Part shown: positions 23,854 through 35,493 of the stretch, in pieces | Layout: each line of letters opens with the position of its first letter | Position numbering within the stretch: position 1 is the stretch's first letter | From: Klebsormidium nitens | Lineage: Eukaryota > Streptophyta > Klebsormidiophyceae > Klebsormidiales > Klebsormidiaceae | NCBI GenBank assembly: GCA_000708835.1 | Contig: DF237290.1 | Coordinates: forward strand, 1-64,000 | Length of the DNA stretch: 64,000 nt | Reading direction: 5' to 3' | Position numbers and translations under genes: made by a program | Notes under the pieces: generated by a model | Told to the model about the DNA's origin: nothing | Database searches by the model: none | The model's input: only the letters and a program-made list of their open reading frames with translations

Positions 23854-26800
23854 TTACCACCAGATGGCCGCGAGGGATCCCCCTTTGACCAGCGTATAGG
23901 CCAGCATGACCAGGCCCGTCCCGGCAGCCGGCAGGAAGCTCGAGACGACATACGCGGTGTCTCCGGCCCCGATGAGAATGCCCTCCAGCGCGTTGTTCCA
24001 GCCCATGAGAATCATGGCGCAGCACGGCAGCATCGCAGTGGCGACGACCTTCAGAACGGCGTCGTCCTGCAGTCGGGGAAGCATCACATATAATGAAAAT
24101 ATGATGGTAAATCCAGGTTATTTATCTTGTTAATCTGTTGACGAGCTCGAAGTTGCACGCCAAATAGTGCGGAACATGCATCTCCAAACCGCACAGTAGT
24201 TTTGTTGCAGAGTGTAGTTAGTCGTGCAAGCTCCAAGAATGCAGAATATAACATCCGCACGGACACGAGCTGCTCTTCTGTCGCCGCAGCGCATCATGGT
24301 CGTAACAATTCTGGCAAGAGCGTCGTAAAAATACGACAATCCTTTTGGCTGGGTCAGTTGATCATAGCTGGATTTCCTCGAGAAGGCCAAGCACTGTCGA
24401 CTTCATGCAGGCAGCATTGTTTACTTCGCTGCGCAACAGCGCAAGCTCTGGACCTACCTGGATGAACAACCTCGGCAGGGACCCCCGCAGCCCCCACGTG
24501 GCTCCCGCGAGCCCGATCGATGCAATGACCGACCAAAGAATGACGCGGTCCGAGATAAGACGCGCGAGGCGCTTGCCGCGCCGACCGAGCGCGTTCACAA
24601 CCATGGACTGGCCGACCTCCAGGAACATCCACAGGATCGTCAACTGCAAGGGCGAGGGAGACGTTCATTCCGATCTGAGGGGAGGTAGACCCCAGTTGTT
24701 TTCTTCTGGTTGCGGGAAGAAAGTCAATCTCGGTTTTGTGGTCAGATACAGCGAAAACTCTTCATCATGGACTGGCCGACCTCCAGGAAAATCCGGAGGC
24801 CGTCGCCTGCAACGGGGAGAAAGAAGTGGGCTAGTCTGAGAGGGACAACGTTGGTCCTATCTCTTCAGAGAGGGAAAGGGAGCGGGCCGAGTAAGATTGA
24901 GCTGTTACTGTTCGACAAATGTCCGCCGACGAAAGCCTCCAAAAAATCCAAGATTTGCAAGGCGGCAAAACCAACTTAGCTCAAGGATGGATGGCGCGAA
25001 TAAGATTCTGAGCTGTGTGGGGAAAGCGAGTCTCGTTTGGGGGGAGCACATAAAGCGGAGTCGATCGGGAGGGGGAAGCTCGACTTTGTTTAAATGCAGC
25101 CACAAAATCGGTCTTGAGAGAGCAGCATTCATCTGATTCACAGAAGCAGGTTTGTCGAAAATGCTCGTTTCTTGCAAAGGAAGACGGCGTGATGCGTCTG
25201 AACGCAGGGCGAAAACGGCAATTGTTTTTCGTGGCGAGAGCACAGACCCTGACACCTGTCATCGATCTTTTTCTCTGCTATCGCTTCAACGCACCCCGAC
25301 AATAAGGACGAAACGCTGGGGGAAAAAGCGGGATGTGGGCGTAACAATCAAATCTCTTTTACTTCAGGAACCGACAATTCAAGCACAGGGCAAATTGCAC
25401 CGTCTGCTCACCTGGAACATCTGCAAGTTGTTGACCAATTGGTAACCGGCCGCGTTCACGGAGCCGAGTCGGGTAGCCACTACCCCCGCAAAGCTGTAGA
25501 TCGCAATGATTGTGAGGGCGCGGAACAGCAACTGCACGCAAGAACGACGAGAATGAGGACCAGAACAACTTTAAAAGAGAGACGAACAGCATGAAATCGA
25601 ACAGAGGCTGGGTCAAAATTCTACTGCAGAGCTGAAGATCGTGATGGCCGAAACCGCAACTCCAATCAGAAACGGCGGGACTCAGGGCACCGTAGGTTCA
25701 CCCGCTTCGAATCCTTAGCAATCAACAAAGCGACGATGCATTCAAAGACAGCACCGCCTTTGATGTCACCCCCCTCCTACGGTCGCGAGAGGCTAAAGCC
25801 ACCATTACCAGCGGCAAACTTCGAACACTATCGGCTGCTTTGCTTGAAGCGGCCGTCGTATGACCCGTAACCGCTCAGCAACCAGATAGCCCGTCTGCGC
25901 GCAGTTCGGGTTGCTCATATACGGAACCACGTGTCAGATTCTCGGTGACACGCGAGCAGATTATCATGCGAAGTGGCCGCCGTGATACCACGTGGTCAGA
26001 CGCCCTCTTCTACCAACAGGTGGCCCTGCACCTGGCTCTCGTACAAACTTTAGCAAGTAGAGCGGCGGAGGATGCTCACCCCAGAGCAGTCTTGTAGGTA
26101 GTGCTTGTAGTCTTGCCACTTCGGGACCCTGCAAGAAAAAGGTCCAACGTTCGGCATACGACCTGACGCTGAATTCGCTGAAGTCGCGGAGAAATTCTTT
26201 CGCCCACAACTTTTTCCTCGCTCTCTTTCATGTCGCTAGGTGCCGCAACAATCGCTTTATCCATGCAGGCTCATCGTGCTCTCATCCTGCAACACACTGC
26301 TTCGAGTCGACTGAAATCAGGTCGGATTGAGACAGAGTTGCTGACGTCACCTTTCTTGCGCCCTGCCCGCCGGTGCCGGCGCGGCAAACGTCTTATGCCG
26401 CAGCATGAGCCAGGCAAACATGGCGACACCTGAAACGAGGGGAAAAGAGACCGTTTGGTAGGCAGGGTGAATTCGCGGGAAAAATGCTGAGGCGGAGCGA
26501 GTATTGCTAAGTTCATGCTGATATGCACCAAGCTCCTAGTCCTTTGTACCAAACCACCATCTTTCACGCCCCGTTCGTCCGTATAAGCGCACAAGCAATC
26601 CCAACCGATCCGACAAGGGGCAGCTATTGCGCGAGGCTGAAAAAAGAAGTCATCAAAAGCGGAGCTATAGCAAGCTTACAACTGCTCAAGCTCACAAACT
26701 CGTCAAACCGAGTACAAACGTGACAGCTAAAATGCACAGAGAGGGCGCCAGGTGTCACCTGCCCATTGGCTGAGAGAAGTGGCGATGGCAGCCCCCGCGA

Positions 26801-29607
26801 TGCCCCAGCCCCACGAAAACATCATGATGGGGTCGAGGATCCCGTTTAGGATGCCGCACAAGACGACGATTATGGCGGGCGTCCGAAGATCAAGGGTCGC
26901 ACGGTAAACGGCTTGAAAGACTGCAGCGAACGGAGGAAAAGTTGTGTGCGAGGCTGTTAAATTGTACTCAAAAGCTTGGGGTGTAAGCGTCAACGCTTTT
27001 CTGGGCTGGGTCGTTGTAGGAAGTTTGAGCGCCAGGTCTGACGAGAACTTGAAGGTGATTGCGATTCGTCGGACTTGTCGTTTGCTCAACTTCTGAAGGA
27101 TTCTGAAGCCTGCGAATCTGCTTCAGCAACCCAGCGCTGACCTCGAATCCACGCGACAATCGACAAATCTGCAGTGCTTCGTCGAGAATCGATTTTTAAA
27201 GATCACTGAGACAGCGACAGAGACGCGTCAGCCCAGACAGCAGACGCATGCCTTGAGAAGCAACAAGGTTTTGTACGAAACTGCAGCCACAATACTGAAG
27301 GAGCACCCAACAATCAAATCTAACCTGCCACTTCAAATGTCGTTTTCCCGAGCTCCTGAATCACAACTATGGTCCGGTTCCAGAACTACATGAGAGACCT
27401 CAAGAAAGTGAAGCGGCCTGCAGAGCTTACCTAGGAGGAGCAGCGACGCCGGGACCCCAGACGCCCGGATCCGCAGGTACAATAGGGTATCGGCCATCAT
27501 ATCCGGCTGGGTGCCTATGGCTGACATCAGCTGGGGTCCGAACGCCAAGAGCGCCCCCATCCCCAGCGCCCCAACGATGACCGACAGCCACACCGACGTC
27601 AGAATCGCGCGCTGCATCCCGATGACGTCACCTTTGGCGTGCGCGTTCCCAACGATCTCGGCGGTCACGATGCCCCCCGTGAAACTCATGATTAGGAAGA
27701 CGGCGTTGAAGACGACCGAGTTGGGGCCGAGCGCGGACAGGGGGATGACGCCAAGCCGCCCGACGAACAGCTGTACGAAGGGGGAACGAAATTTTTACCA
27801 ACTTGGAGAGGGAAGGGAGAGGGGGACGGAGATAGTTGGGGCCGAAGGTGGACAGGGGGACGACGCCGAGCTGCCCGACGAAGAGCCGTACGGAGGGGGG
27901 CGAAGGAACAATTCGCAATGGGGGGGCGGGCGGAGGTAAGAGATGGGGGGCCAAGCACCGACGGGGGGATGATGCCCAGCTGACAGACGAACGGCTTTCC
28001 GAAAGGAAGGAGGACATGAATGCAACATCCGAGAGAGGGGCGAGTACGGAAGTAAGTGGTTGGGAGTTAGCGTAGACGGAGGCTTACACCCAGCTCACCG
28101 ACAAACAGCTGTACCGAGTTATGGAGCGGGTGAGGATATGAATCCAAAGGCAAGAGGAGAAGGGGTGAGTACAAATGTTAGTGGCTGGCGCCGACTACGG
28201 TCAGGAGGACGAAGCGTGGCTGACCAACAAACCGCTGGAGGGCAGGGGGGGACAAGTAAGCAACGGGTTCCAAGGGGAAAAAAGTGCTAGAAACATGGGC
28301 AAAACTTTGAGCCAGAGCATGAACATGGGGACGACGCCCAGCTGGTCACAAAGAGCTTGGAGAGGTCCGCGAGGGAGAGTTGGTTGGAACGGGGTCCAGA
28401 AAGAATTTGCTGGGGGGTGAGGGGGCCGCAGGGGGAGTCGATTGAGAGTGGGCACAGCAAAGGCGCAGGGGGACGAAGGCGAGCTGGCGGTGGCAAGGAA
28501 AGGGGCAAGGAAAGTTGCTGCAAGCCCGGGAGAGGGAGAGGAGGGAATGCAAGTCTGACGAGAAGATAAGTCAAAAGGCAAGGGTAAAAAGCAGGCAAGC
28601 TTTGGGTATGATGCCAAGCTGACTGTCGAAGACCTAGGAGTGGGTCAGAAGAGGCGTTTCTTTTGGGGGGGATCCAAGGCTTGGAAAAGCAGTGGACTGA
28701 TTCGCGAGAAGGTGACATCAGCTCTTTCGCTTACTTCGAGTCAGGGAGTGGAGTAGCATATTGAAGGACATAAGGTGGAGGAGAATCAGAGAACTGGGAG
28801 AAAGGGTGAGTAAACTGCGGGCAGAGAGCTGGGGAGGGAATGGGGGTTTGGAGCTACAAAAAAGCTACAATAGTGAGACAACCGGGCTTATCGTTGACTT
28901 TGATAAAAGTGCCTCGTTGACTACTCTCACCAGCACCATCACTGAACGAGAGAGTCAGAGTTCACATGCCAACTCTGCCCCTCCATCCCCAGTATCGAAA
29001 GTGATCAGAATACTTCTTCCCGGTCTGGCGTCTTCACTCAGCTCAACTCGCCTCAAAAAGACAGACAAACCAAGTGCTTGAGGAGTAATCGAGAGGAGTA
29101 CCATGAACCAGTACTTACCGTGTCAACCATCGACATAATGGGATCCGCAATCGCAGCACTCGAGGCCGTCAGCGTGTTTAGGATCACAGCACGATCGATC
29201 TCTGCAACACTTTCCCCCTCTAGCTCGCCGCCAGCTGGCACCGCCTCATATGTTGCGCACTCAACCCTCGCGCCTAGTTCCCTCCTCTTCCCCAGACCAC
29301 CCGAACTGTTTTGGTTACCGCTGCATCTCAACCCGTTCTGACCAATCTTTGCAACGCCTGCTTGTTGGTCTGTACCTGTCTTTATTCTGCAACGCACGTT
29401 ACTTCGAATGATATCCGCTGATTCAGCTGATCTTCTTGTACCTGACGCCTGCGAAACAGTTTTGAAGGAGGCGGGCAACCTCCTCCAGAGAGACGAGTGT
29501 CCTGGCCCCTCTCTTGTTCTATTCTGAAACAAGCTCCCAGACTGAGAGACAGCACATCGAGCATGGGACGCCAAGGAGCGCGCCCCCATTGCGGACGACG
29601 ACGCCAT
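23854..29607 (-). CDS. MATE/DETOXIFICATION-family transporter with plastid-type leader
   Basis: Eight exons (gene order): 29607..29119, 27770..27431, 26920..26759, 26429..26351, 26128..26080, 25531..25412, 24643..24458, 24066..23854; all phases agree, giving 545 residues. The N-terminus MASSSAMGARSLASHARCA is a plausible chloroplast transit peptide, followed by about 100 polar residues. The membrane core starts with SMVDT joined to LFVGRLGVIPLSALGP, the typical first-helix signature of MATE proteins. Later hallmarks are GVFQAVYRATLDLRTP, MFSWGWGIAGAAIATS, RLGSVNAAGYQLVNN, FLEVGQSMVVNALGRRG and ALEGILIGAGDT. MATE proteins export organic compounds in exchange for H+ or Na+. Plastid members such as EDS5 carry small phenolics or organic anions, but the substrate here is unknown. 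Intron 1 carries a tandem array of exon 2 copies, and intron 6 a copy of the exon 7 start. Confidence 0.88.
24600..24823 (-). repeat. Copy of MATE exon 7 start in the intron before it
   Basis: The exon 7 acceptor and first codons (24600-24658) recur at 24765-24823, 165 bases upstream in gene direction. Both contain CATGGACTGGCCGACCTCCA on the plus strand. The copy keeps a CAG acceptor position but diverges after about 45 bases. Confidence 0.85.
27711..28650 (-). repeat. Tandem array of decayed MATE exon 2 starts
   Basis: Upstream of the true exon 2 start (27711-27770), about seven copies of its first about 60 bases plus the flanking intron follow at roughly 110-125 base steps: about 27827, 27943, 28065, 28190, 28313, 28455 and 28605. 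The nearest still reads LFVGQLGVVPLSTFGPN against LFVGRLGVIPLSALGPN; divergence grows with distance. The array fills most of the first half of intron 1 and is very G-rich on the plus strand. Confidence 0.82.
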
Positions 29608-30120
29608 CTTGTTTCAAGATGCTCGGATCTGAAAAGCAGCGGATCTCCCTCAGCTCTAATCTCCAGAGGAGACCCGCATGGTGCGACCTGTGATCTGCTG
29701 AATCCACATTCAACGCCCTTTTTGGCAAGAAAGTCGGGGGCTTTTGTGAACAGTGAACGGCTGAGCTGCTGAGTGGTCACGTACTTTGAACTGGAGCCTG
29801 CGCAAGATCTCCTCTGCAGCAATATTTTGCCTGCTCAAGAAAATGGCTGGAAGTTCTGCCAGGGAAGCTAAGAAAGCTTTTTGGTTAGGACCGTGACCAC
29901 CGGTTGAGCTGATTCCGCGCGAGACTGAATGGGCCAGAAGAATGATTTAATATTATTAAACAGCAAAAGTTGCAAAATTTAAACCCATCTGCCTCCGAAA
30001 TACCCGCTAAAGTACCCTAAGTTCCAGCTGTGCTGACCACCTTCTTTGTCAAGATCCCAGGCTGTGTTTGGAGGTTGTTCTTCCCAGTTCAGCTGTGGTG
30101 GAAGCGAGTCAGGCCGCTTC

Positions 30121-30808
30121 ATGGACGTCGACGCAGAGAGTGTGAAGAGAGAGTCTTTGAAAAGGGAGTTGCAGACGCTACAGGCACAGCCCGTCAATTC
30201 GCGCTACGCTTTGCACCGACGGCGGGTGGTGCTGAGATCTCTAGAGCTGTTGGAGATTGCTGGCCAGGTAAAACATTGCTTAGAGTCTTGAGTACATCTT
30301 CATAATATGTTCGTCATTACTTGGCAGGAGCCCTCCTAGCTGGCAGTACGGGTCGGCCGTTGGGTTTGCAGCAGAGGGACTAGTGAGGGGTTGGAAATGC
30401 TGACCGAAAGTTTGCAGAGGCTGCGTCTCCTGCCCCTCTTTGAACCCTAGTATCATGCACTTTTCCCACATGTAATGCTGAAGATGGTCGGAAACCTTAC
30501 GCATGGGTCTGTATTATCCGGGAACGCATGCACTTTAACGGCTCAAGCCAGCCAGACGACGTGTTATCTCGGTTCAGTGTTCGTTAGGGACTTCTTTGCA
30601 CTCGTCCCTTTGCCAGCTTCTGCCCGGTTTTGCCAGTCGATTGTCAATTGATTCTCATTTAGAAGCTGAAGAAATGATTTTCAGGGCCGCTTTCTGTTCA
30701 TGATTTCTCCGATACTTAGAACCCTAATTGGGGCTTTTGCTTGTGCAGGAGCGTACAGCGGCCCAAGCTGCGGAGTTAGAGCAGCTCTTGAGTAACCTGT
30801 CGCTCTAG
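30121..30808 (+). CDS. Small 68-residue helical protein
   Basis: Two exons, 30121..30267 and 30749..30808, joined in phase 0 with a GTAAAA donor and TTGTGCAG acceptor, encode 68 residues. The sequence starts MDVDAESVKRESLKRELQTL and ends AELEQLLSNLSL. It is rich in Glu, Leu, Arg and Gln with heptad-like spacing, so a short coiled coil is likely. No signal peptide or membrane segment. I do not recognise the family. An upstream non-ATG extension of the frame exists, so the start is not certain. It lies about 270 bases before the F-box gene on the same strand and diverges from the MATE gene. Confidence 0.5.
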
Positions 30809-31081
30809 AGGCCTCTGAAAGAACAGGTCTTCTAGGGATTGAGGGGTGTGGTGGTCTTTAGTAACGTGGCAGCAATCGCAAGATGCTGGAAGGCTGCTAG
30901 TGTAGGAAAACCCTAAATGCCTAAGATCTCTTGGGGACTCTTCGCATAGCATTACAAAGTCGAGAAGCAGAGAGGTTTTGGACTCTCTGTCGTCCAAAAG
31001 CTCCATAGCAGCGTCTCGGGAAGCCCTGCTCAATCAGCCGCCCCCAGTCCCTTTACACACACCACAAAAGCTAGCCCCCCC

Positions 31082-34000
31082 ATGGAAGTACTCTTGCCCA
31101 ACCCCGACCCTCTGGGTGGCCCCCCAGTAGACAGCCGTAGTTTTGATCGTACCGGGGGGCAAGCCAGCACTTCGTACGATAGTTTCGGCGCGTGGCGGGT
31201 GCAGCAGTATGTGAACATTCTGCAGCCCCAGCGGCCGTGGCTGGGGCTCTACAACTCGTTCGTGAAGGTGACGGCGCCAGCTGTCGGCGTGCGAGGGGTG
31301 CAGGACCAGGCGCTGTTGCACAAGATGCTGCCAGAGGACTTTCTGTTTGAGGTGAGCGTTTTGGAGGAATCTAGCGGACTCCGCTTTTTGACGAGGCAAA
31401 CTTTCATTAAATGAGTTGCGTCATAAGGGTGTTGCAATGCTATTGCCAACGGGGGGTGTTTCTAAACGTCTTTTGCCTGCACCAAGACAGGGAAAGGAGT
31501 TGTGAATGTGTTAGCCGAGTTAGACACCTTCTTCTGCTTCAAACACCCCTGGACCTAGTTCCTAAACCCCGTTTGTCACAAATTGGCTGCACCTTCGCCT
31601 AAGCCCTTCGTACCAACACCTGTGTCTCACTGCAAGTCCTTCTTGACCAGAGCCAATCAGCAAAGCCCCTTGTTTCAGTTGCCCCATGAATACACTTCCC
31701 TGTGCCCCTTTCGTCCATGGTTCCATTTTACCCTCACTTAGAGCCCTTCACCTGTGCATCCACGGCTCACAATAGAATGTTGGCTGCCGCATGCGCCCTT
31801 GGCCACATTAGTTATCTTCTTTCCGCAGTATGTTATCAAGTTCTTGGACAAAGTCAGAGTCGCGTTGACCTCCTGAGCCCACGTTTACAGCTCAAGTCCT
31901 TTCAACCACATCTTTATACCCGTCCCTTCAGGTATTCGCGCGCGCTTCTCCCTACACCCTGGGTCGCGCCATGTGCGTGTGCCGCAAGTGGCGCTACATG
32001 ATCCGGCACAACCCCGCGCTCTGGCAGGCCGCCTGCCTCAAGGCCTGGCAGACCATAAGCTATGCCGAGAACGTGCGCTTATGCCGGGCACAGTACGAGG
32101 GCAGCTGGCGGAAGATGTTTCTGGAGCGGCCGCGGTTGCGCACCGACGGGGTCTATGTCAGCAGGAACACGTATGTCAAGGCGGGGGTCGCGGAGTGGAC
32201 CGCGCGAAAGTCAGTGCATGTGGTGAGTGTTATTAGCCCGAAAGGCGTGTTTTCTGTTTTTGAGTTCTCCCACGGTATAATTCAGTTATGCAGAGGGGTC
32301 TGACAGAGCTCCGACTTCGTAATGGTGGGAGGTTTGCTGACCGCGCTTTTCGGAACTCATTGTTTTTGGCATGTCGTCTAGAAACATCGCTCTCAGTGAC
32401 GTGGCCCGCCCAGCGTTGAGGTTGATGAAGATCTTGGTTCGATCATTGTGTGGATGTAAAGCGATTTGGTCTGGAAGGACGTGTGAAAGCTACCCGATCC
32501 AAGGAAGATTGTAATGTCAGCGACTTGAGCACTGCCGTTCGTTTCGAAGGTGACCCTTTATTCCGAAGCTCGTCTTCAAGCGACAAGCCGCTAGGCTCAC
32601 CTGTCTAGAGAACGTGAGCAGCAGAATGCTGCAATCGGTTTCGCAGGTCGTTGTCAATGCAGACCAGTTGCAGCAATTTGCGTGACGCCGTTGAATCGCG
32701 AAATGGGTCCGAAATTGATTGCACGTACTTTCTAGAATCTGGTTCTAGGTCGTCCATCGCCCTTCAACTTTCAATGACTCTGCACGTCTTGGGGGCGACT
32801 CATAGCCAGAAGGAGTCAGCATAAGATATGAAGTAAAGAGTTGCAAAACAAGGCCTAATTTCTGAACCTGCTGCTGCCTGCGTGTGCAGGTGGTGTGGTT
32901 CCGGTACCTGCGGTTTACTCCGGGGGGCAGAATCCTGTACAAAACGTCCCCCCATCGGCTGGCCCTCGTGTACAAAAACCTGCTAGGCCTGCGGTCAAAC
33001 CCAGCGGAGATGATCTACGGCGGCCGGTTCTCACTGAAAGACGACGAGGTGCGCTGCTGAGCCCGTGTTTCTGTGTCCCTTTTGTTGCATGCATAGTTTG
33101 TCCTGGAAGTTAACTAATGACTCTTCCTTCAGATTTGAGACCTCCTATGGCTGCATCTCGTTCTGCCTGACTCGTCTTGCTTTTCGTCCCCTAGTCAATC
33201 ACGAACAAGAGGTCTGTCACGACCGTTGGCGGTTTCCGTATCTGGTTCTTGTCTTGACGTTGCCGTTGTCAAGTTAAGCCGTCAGAGTTCGTGCACTTCC
33301 CAGGCGTATAGGAAGCAGCTTGAATGCTTCCGACTCGTCTCGAAGTCAGATGTTTTTCCTTCGTGTTTTTCTCTTTGTTTCTAACGCCCTCAGGTCAGAT
33401 GGATCTGGGCAGCTAGTCGGAAGGTTGGTCCGTTGACTTGTTCTGAAGTCCGGTGCTGAAGCTTTTCTACGGATCATCGTCAGAAGAGCGCGCAGTTTCA
33501 GGCCTGATGCTGTGCCGTTAGCGGGCTCTGCGTTTCCGCTTTTCTGAGTTTACCAGATCAACTGACGCGTGCTCTCATCTGGTACGTTCGCGAAGGCTCG
33601 TGCTGACGCGCTTGAAGTAGAAGCGAGAGCGACGAGTACGGATACCCGACTTTTTGCAAACTCGGTGAATGTTCATTGTCAAACATTCAGGTCCTCTTTC
33701 TGAGCTTGAAATTAAGGCGTTGGCAATTGGTTGTAAATTTTTGCAAATCTGGCCTGGCCAGAACTGAGGTTGTCAACATTGAAATCTCAACTATTTGCCT
33801 TTATTTGCCAGGTCGAGGCGGCTATCAAATACCCGGGGTCCCGACCGACTGTGCTCCGGCTGAAGGTGAAAGTCCGGGGAACTATCCCGGGCGCTTGGAA
33901 CCGGCTTGACATCAAGTCAATCATCACCACCGGGCTGGAAGTGAAGCCCGGGGACGAAGAGGAAAACGTGCTGTACGAGACGGAGGACTGGGACGAGGAT

Positions 34001-34138
34001 TACTCGGCCAATCAGGACGTGCCAGCTGTCAACCACAAGCGGGGCCTGATGGCGTTCGTGTTCGTGCCGTTTGAGGAGGCGGAGACGTCGGTGCTGAACC
34101 TGCCGATCGATAAGATGGATTACTACGTGCCAGGATAA
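31082..34138 (+). CDS. FBP7: F-box protein, FBP7/FBXO9 type
   Basis: Four exons, 31082..31351, 31932..32222, 32890..33048 and 33812..34138, join in phase to give 348 residues. The F-box straddles the first junction: [19 protein letters not shown], then [15 protein letters not shown] (about 84-125). The conserved FBXO9-like module follows: [75 protein letters not shown]. Family knowledge: F-box proteins recruit substrates to SCF ubiquitin ligases, and plant FBP7 is linked to translation under temperature stress. The length is close to the plant protein. The acidic patch [12 protein letters not shown] before the last block is also usual. Cytosolic or nuclear; no membrane segment. Confidence 0.88.
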
Positions 34139-35493
34139 GGTGTGAGATGAGTGGGGGGGTCTGAGTTTTGGTTAGTCGGTAACCAGGATCGAGGTCACTG
34201 GGCCGATTGTGTATCATCCTGTATATATTGTCTGTGATTCCGTTCGAGTAGCTGTTTCGAATCTCGTACGGCGCTGTTATCAGATATCTCCCGAGCATAA
34301 TTATGAGTGCATTGATGCAACTATGACATTGAAGTTTATGAAGCCCTGCGTTGACATAGGTTTTTTGACTTGCTCTGCTTGCATCATTATTATTTCCGGT
34401 TGCAGTGCTCGACGGGCGCTGCATATGTCTGTCACAAATTTAGTCGAGTCGGGGAGTACGGTTATGGACCCTAGTATGCAAGGCAGCGTTTTCTATCGAT
34501 TGAGATGAAATTCACTACGCGCCATATGTTTCCATACATTCATATGCAGTGAACATTACCGGCCTATTATCCAAGAATAGGCACAAATGTACCGTACCGT
34601 CACATTATACCGCATATGCGCAGGTCAATTCGAACCGTCTTGATCCGGTAGAAGAGCTCGCCCATGACTTATTGTCCTGCGTGGCAGTGACTGCAGTGCG
34701 CGACCGGCACACGACGCGCGGGAAATGGTACACGCGTAACACAATGATTGTGATGGCGCGCCTATATTTGATGCTTGATTGCTTGAAGCTTACAGAAGAT
34801 GCTTTAGGATGCATGTCGATCATGTCGGACGCAATCATGAGCGGCATGCACTCAAAGTTGTATTCCGACACTAGTGGAGCATTGCCCGGGCATGATGATC
34901 GTCGACATCTGGAAATCAACTTGCAGACCAAAAAGGTCCATTCATCCGTCAAGGATTTCAGTCCGGCCGACGGAAGTATTAACGGCCCAGTGAGAGTTAT
35001 TATTCCACATTCAAAGACACTCCTGTTGCAACAAAAGTGTAACATTGCTTCTCCGGCCCAAAGTCACTGGTCACTGTCAATGCTTCATGAATTTTTCAAA
35101 ACTCGGCAGACTAGAGCTCTCCTACTCTTTTATCAACGGCTGATGCCTGAAGAGTACCCTTACACCTACTTCGAGTGTGTCCACTATCATAAATTTCAGT
35201 CCAAATGACAGCGTTCCAGTAACTACCTTCCTGCTATACTTATGCACAACCATATTGATGCAACTAAAGAGCTGCACCATTATACAACTACCCGATGGTG
35301 TGATTAACCAAACAATGACCACAGCCGTCTTTTTACAGGATCGTCCTTACAACCGTCCTTACAACCGTCTGAAGTCGTTCCTCGGGCGTCCGAACCGGGC
35401 ACCGTCGACCCGAACAGGCCGGTATTACGCTTCGGATCAGAGTCTGGGTTGAGGTGACCTTCGTGGCTAACCCAAAGCGCAAACCCTGGGAGC
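34139..35493. other. Convergent region with a 219-codon orphan frame
   Basis: Between the 3' ends of the F-box and AUX1 genes. The frame 34549-35208 (+) is open for 219 codons but begins at a non-ATG codon, has no family match I recognise and is overlapped by a 146-codon antisense frame. Composition differs from the neighbouring genes (AT-richer). It may be chance, a UTR, or an orphan gene. No other feature is supported. Confidence 0.35.

Noticed and set aside
27800-28650. Read as real extra exons of the MATE gene or a separate gene on the plus strand
   Set aside because: Repeat units are decayed copies of exon 2; plus-strand frames are Gly/Glu/Arg-rich shadows without a start or family match.
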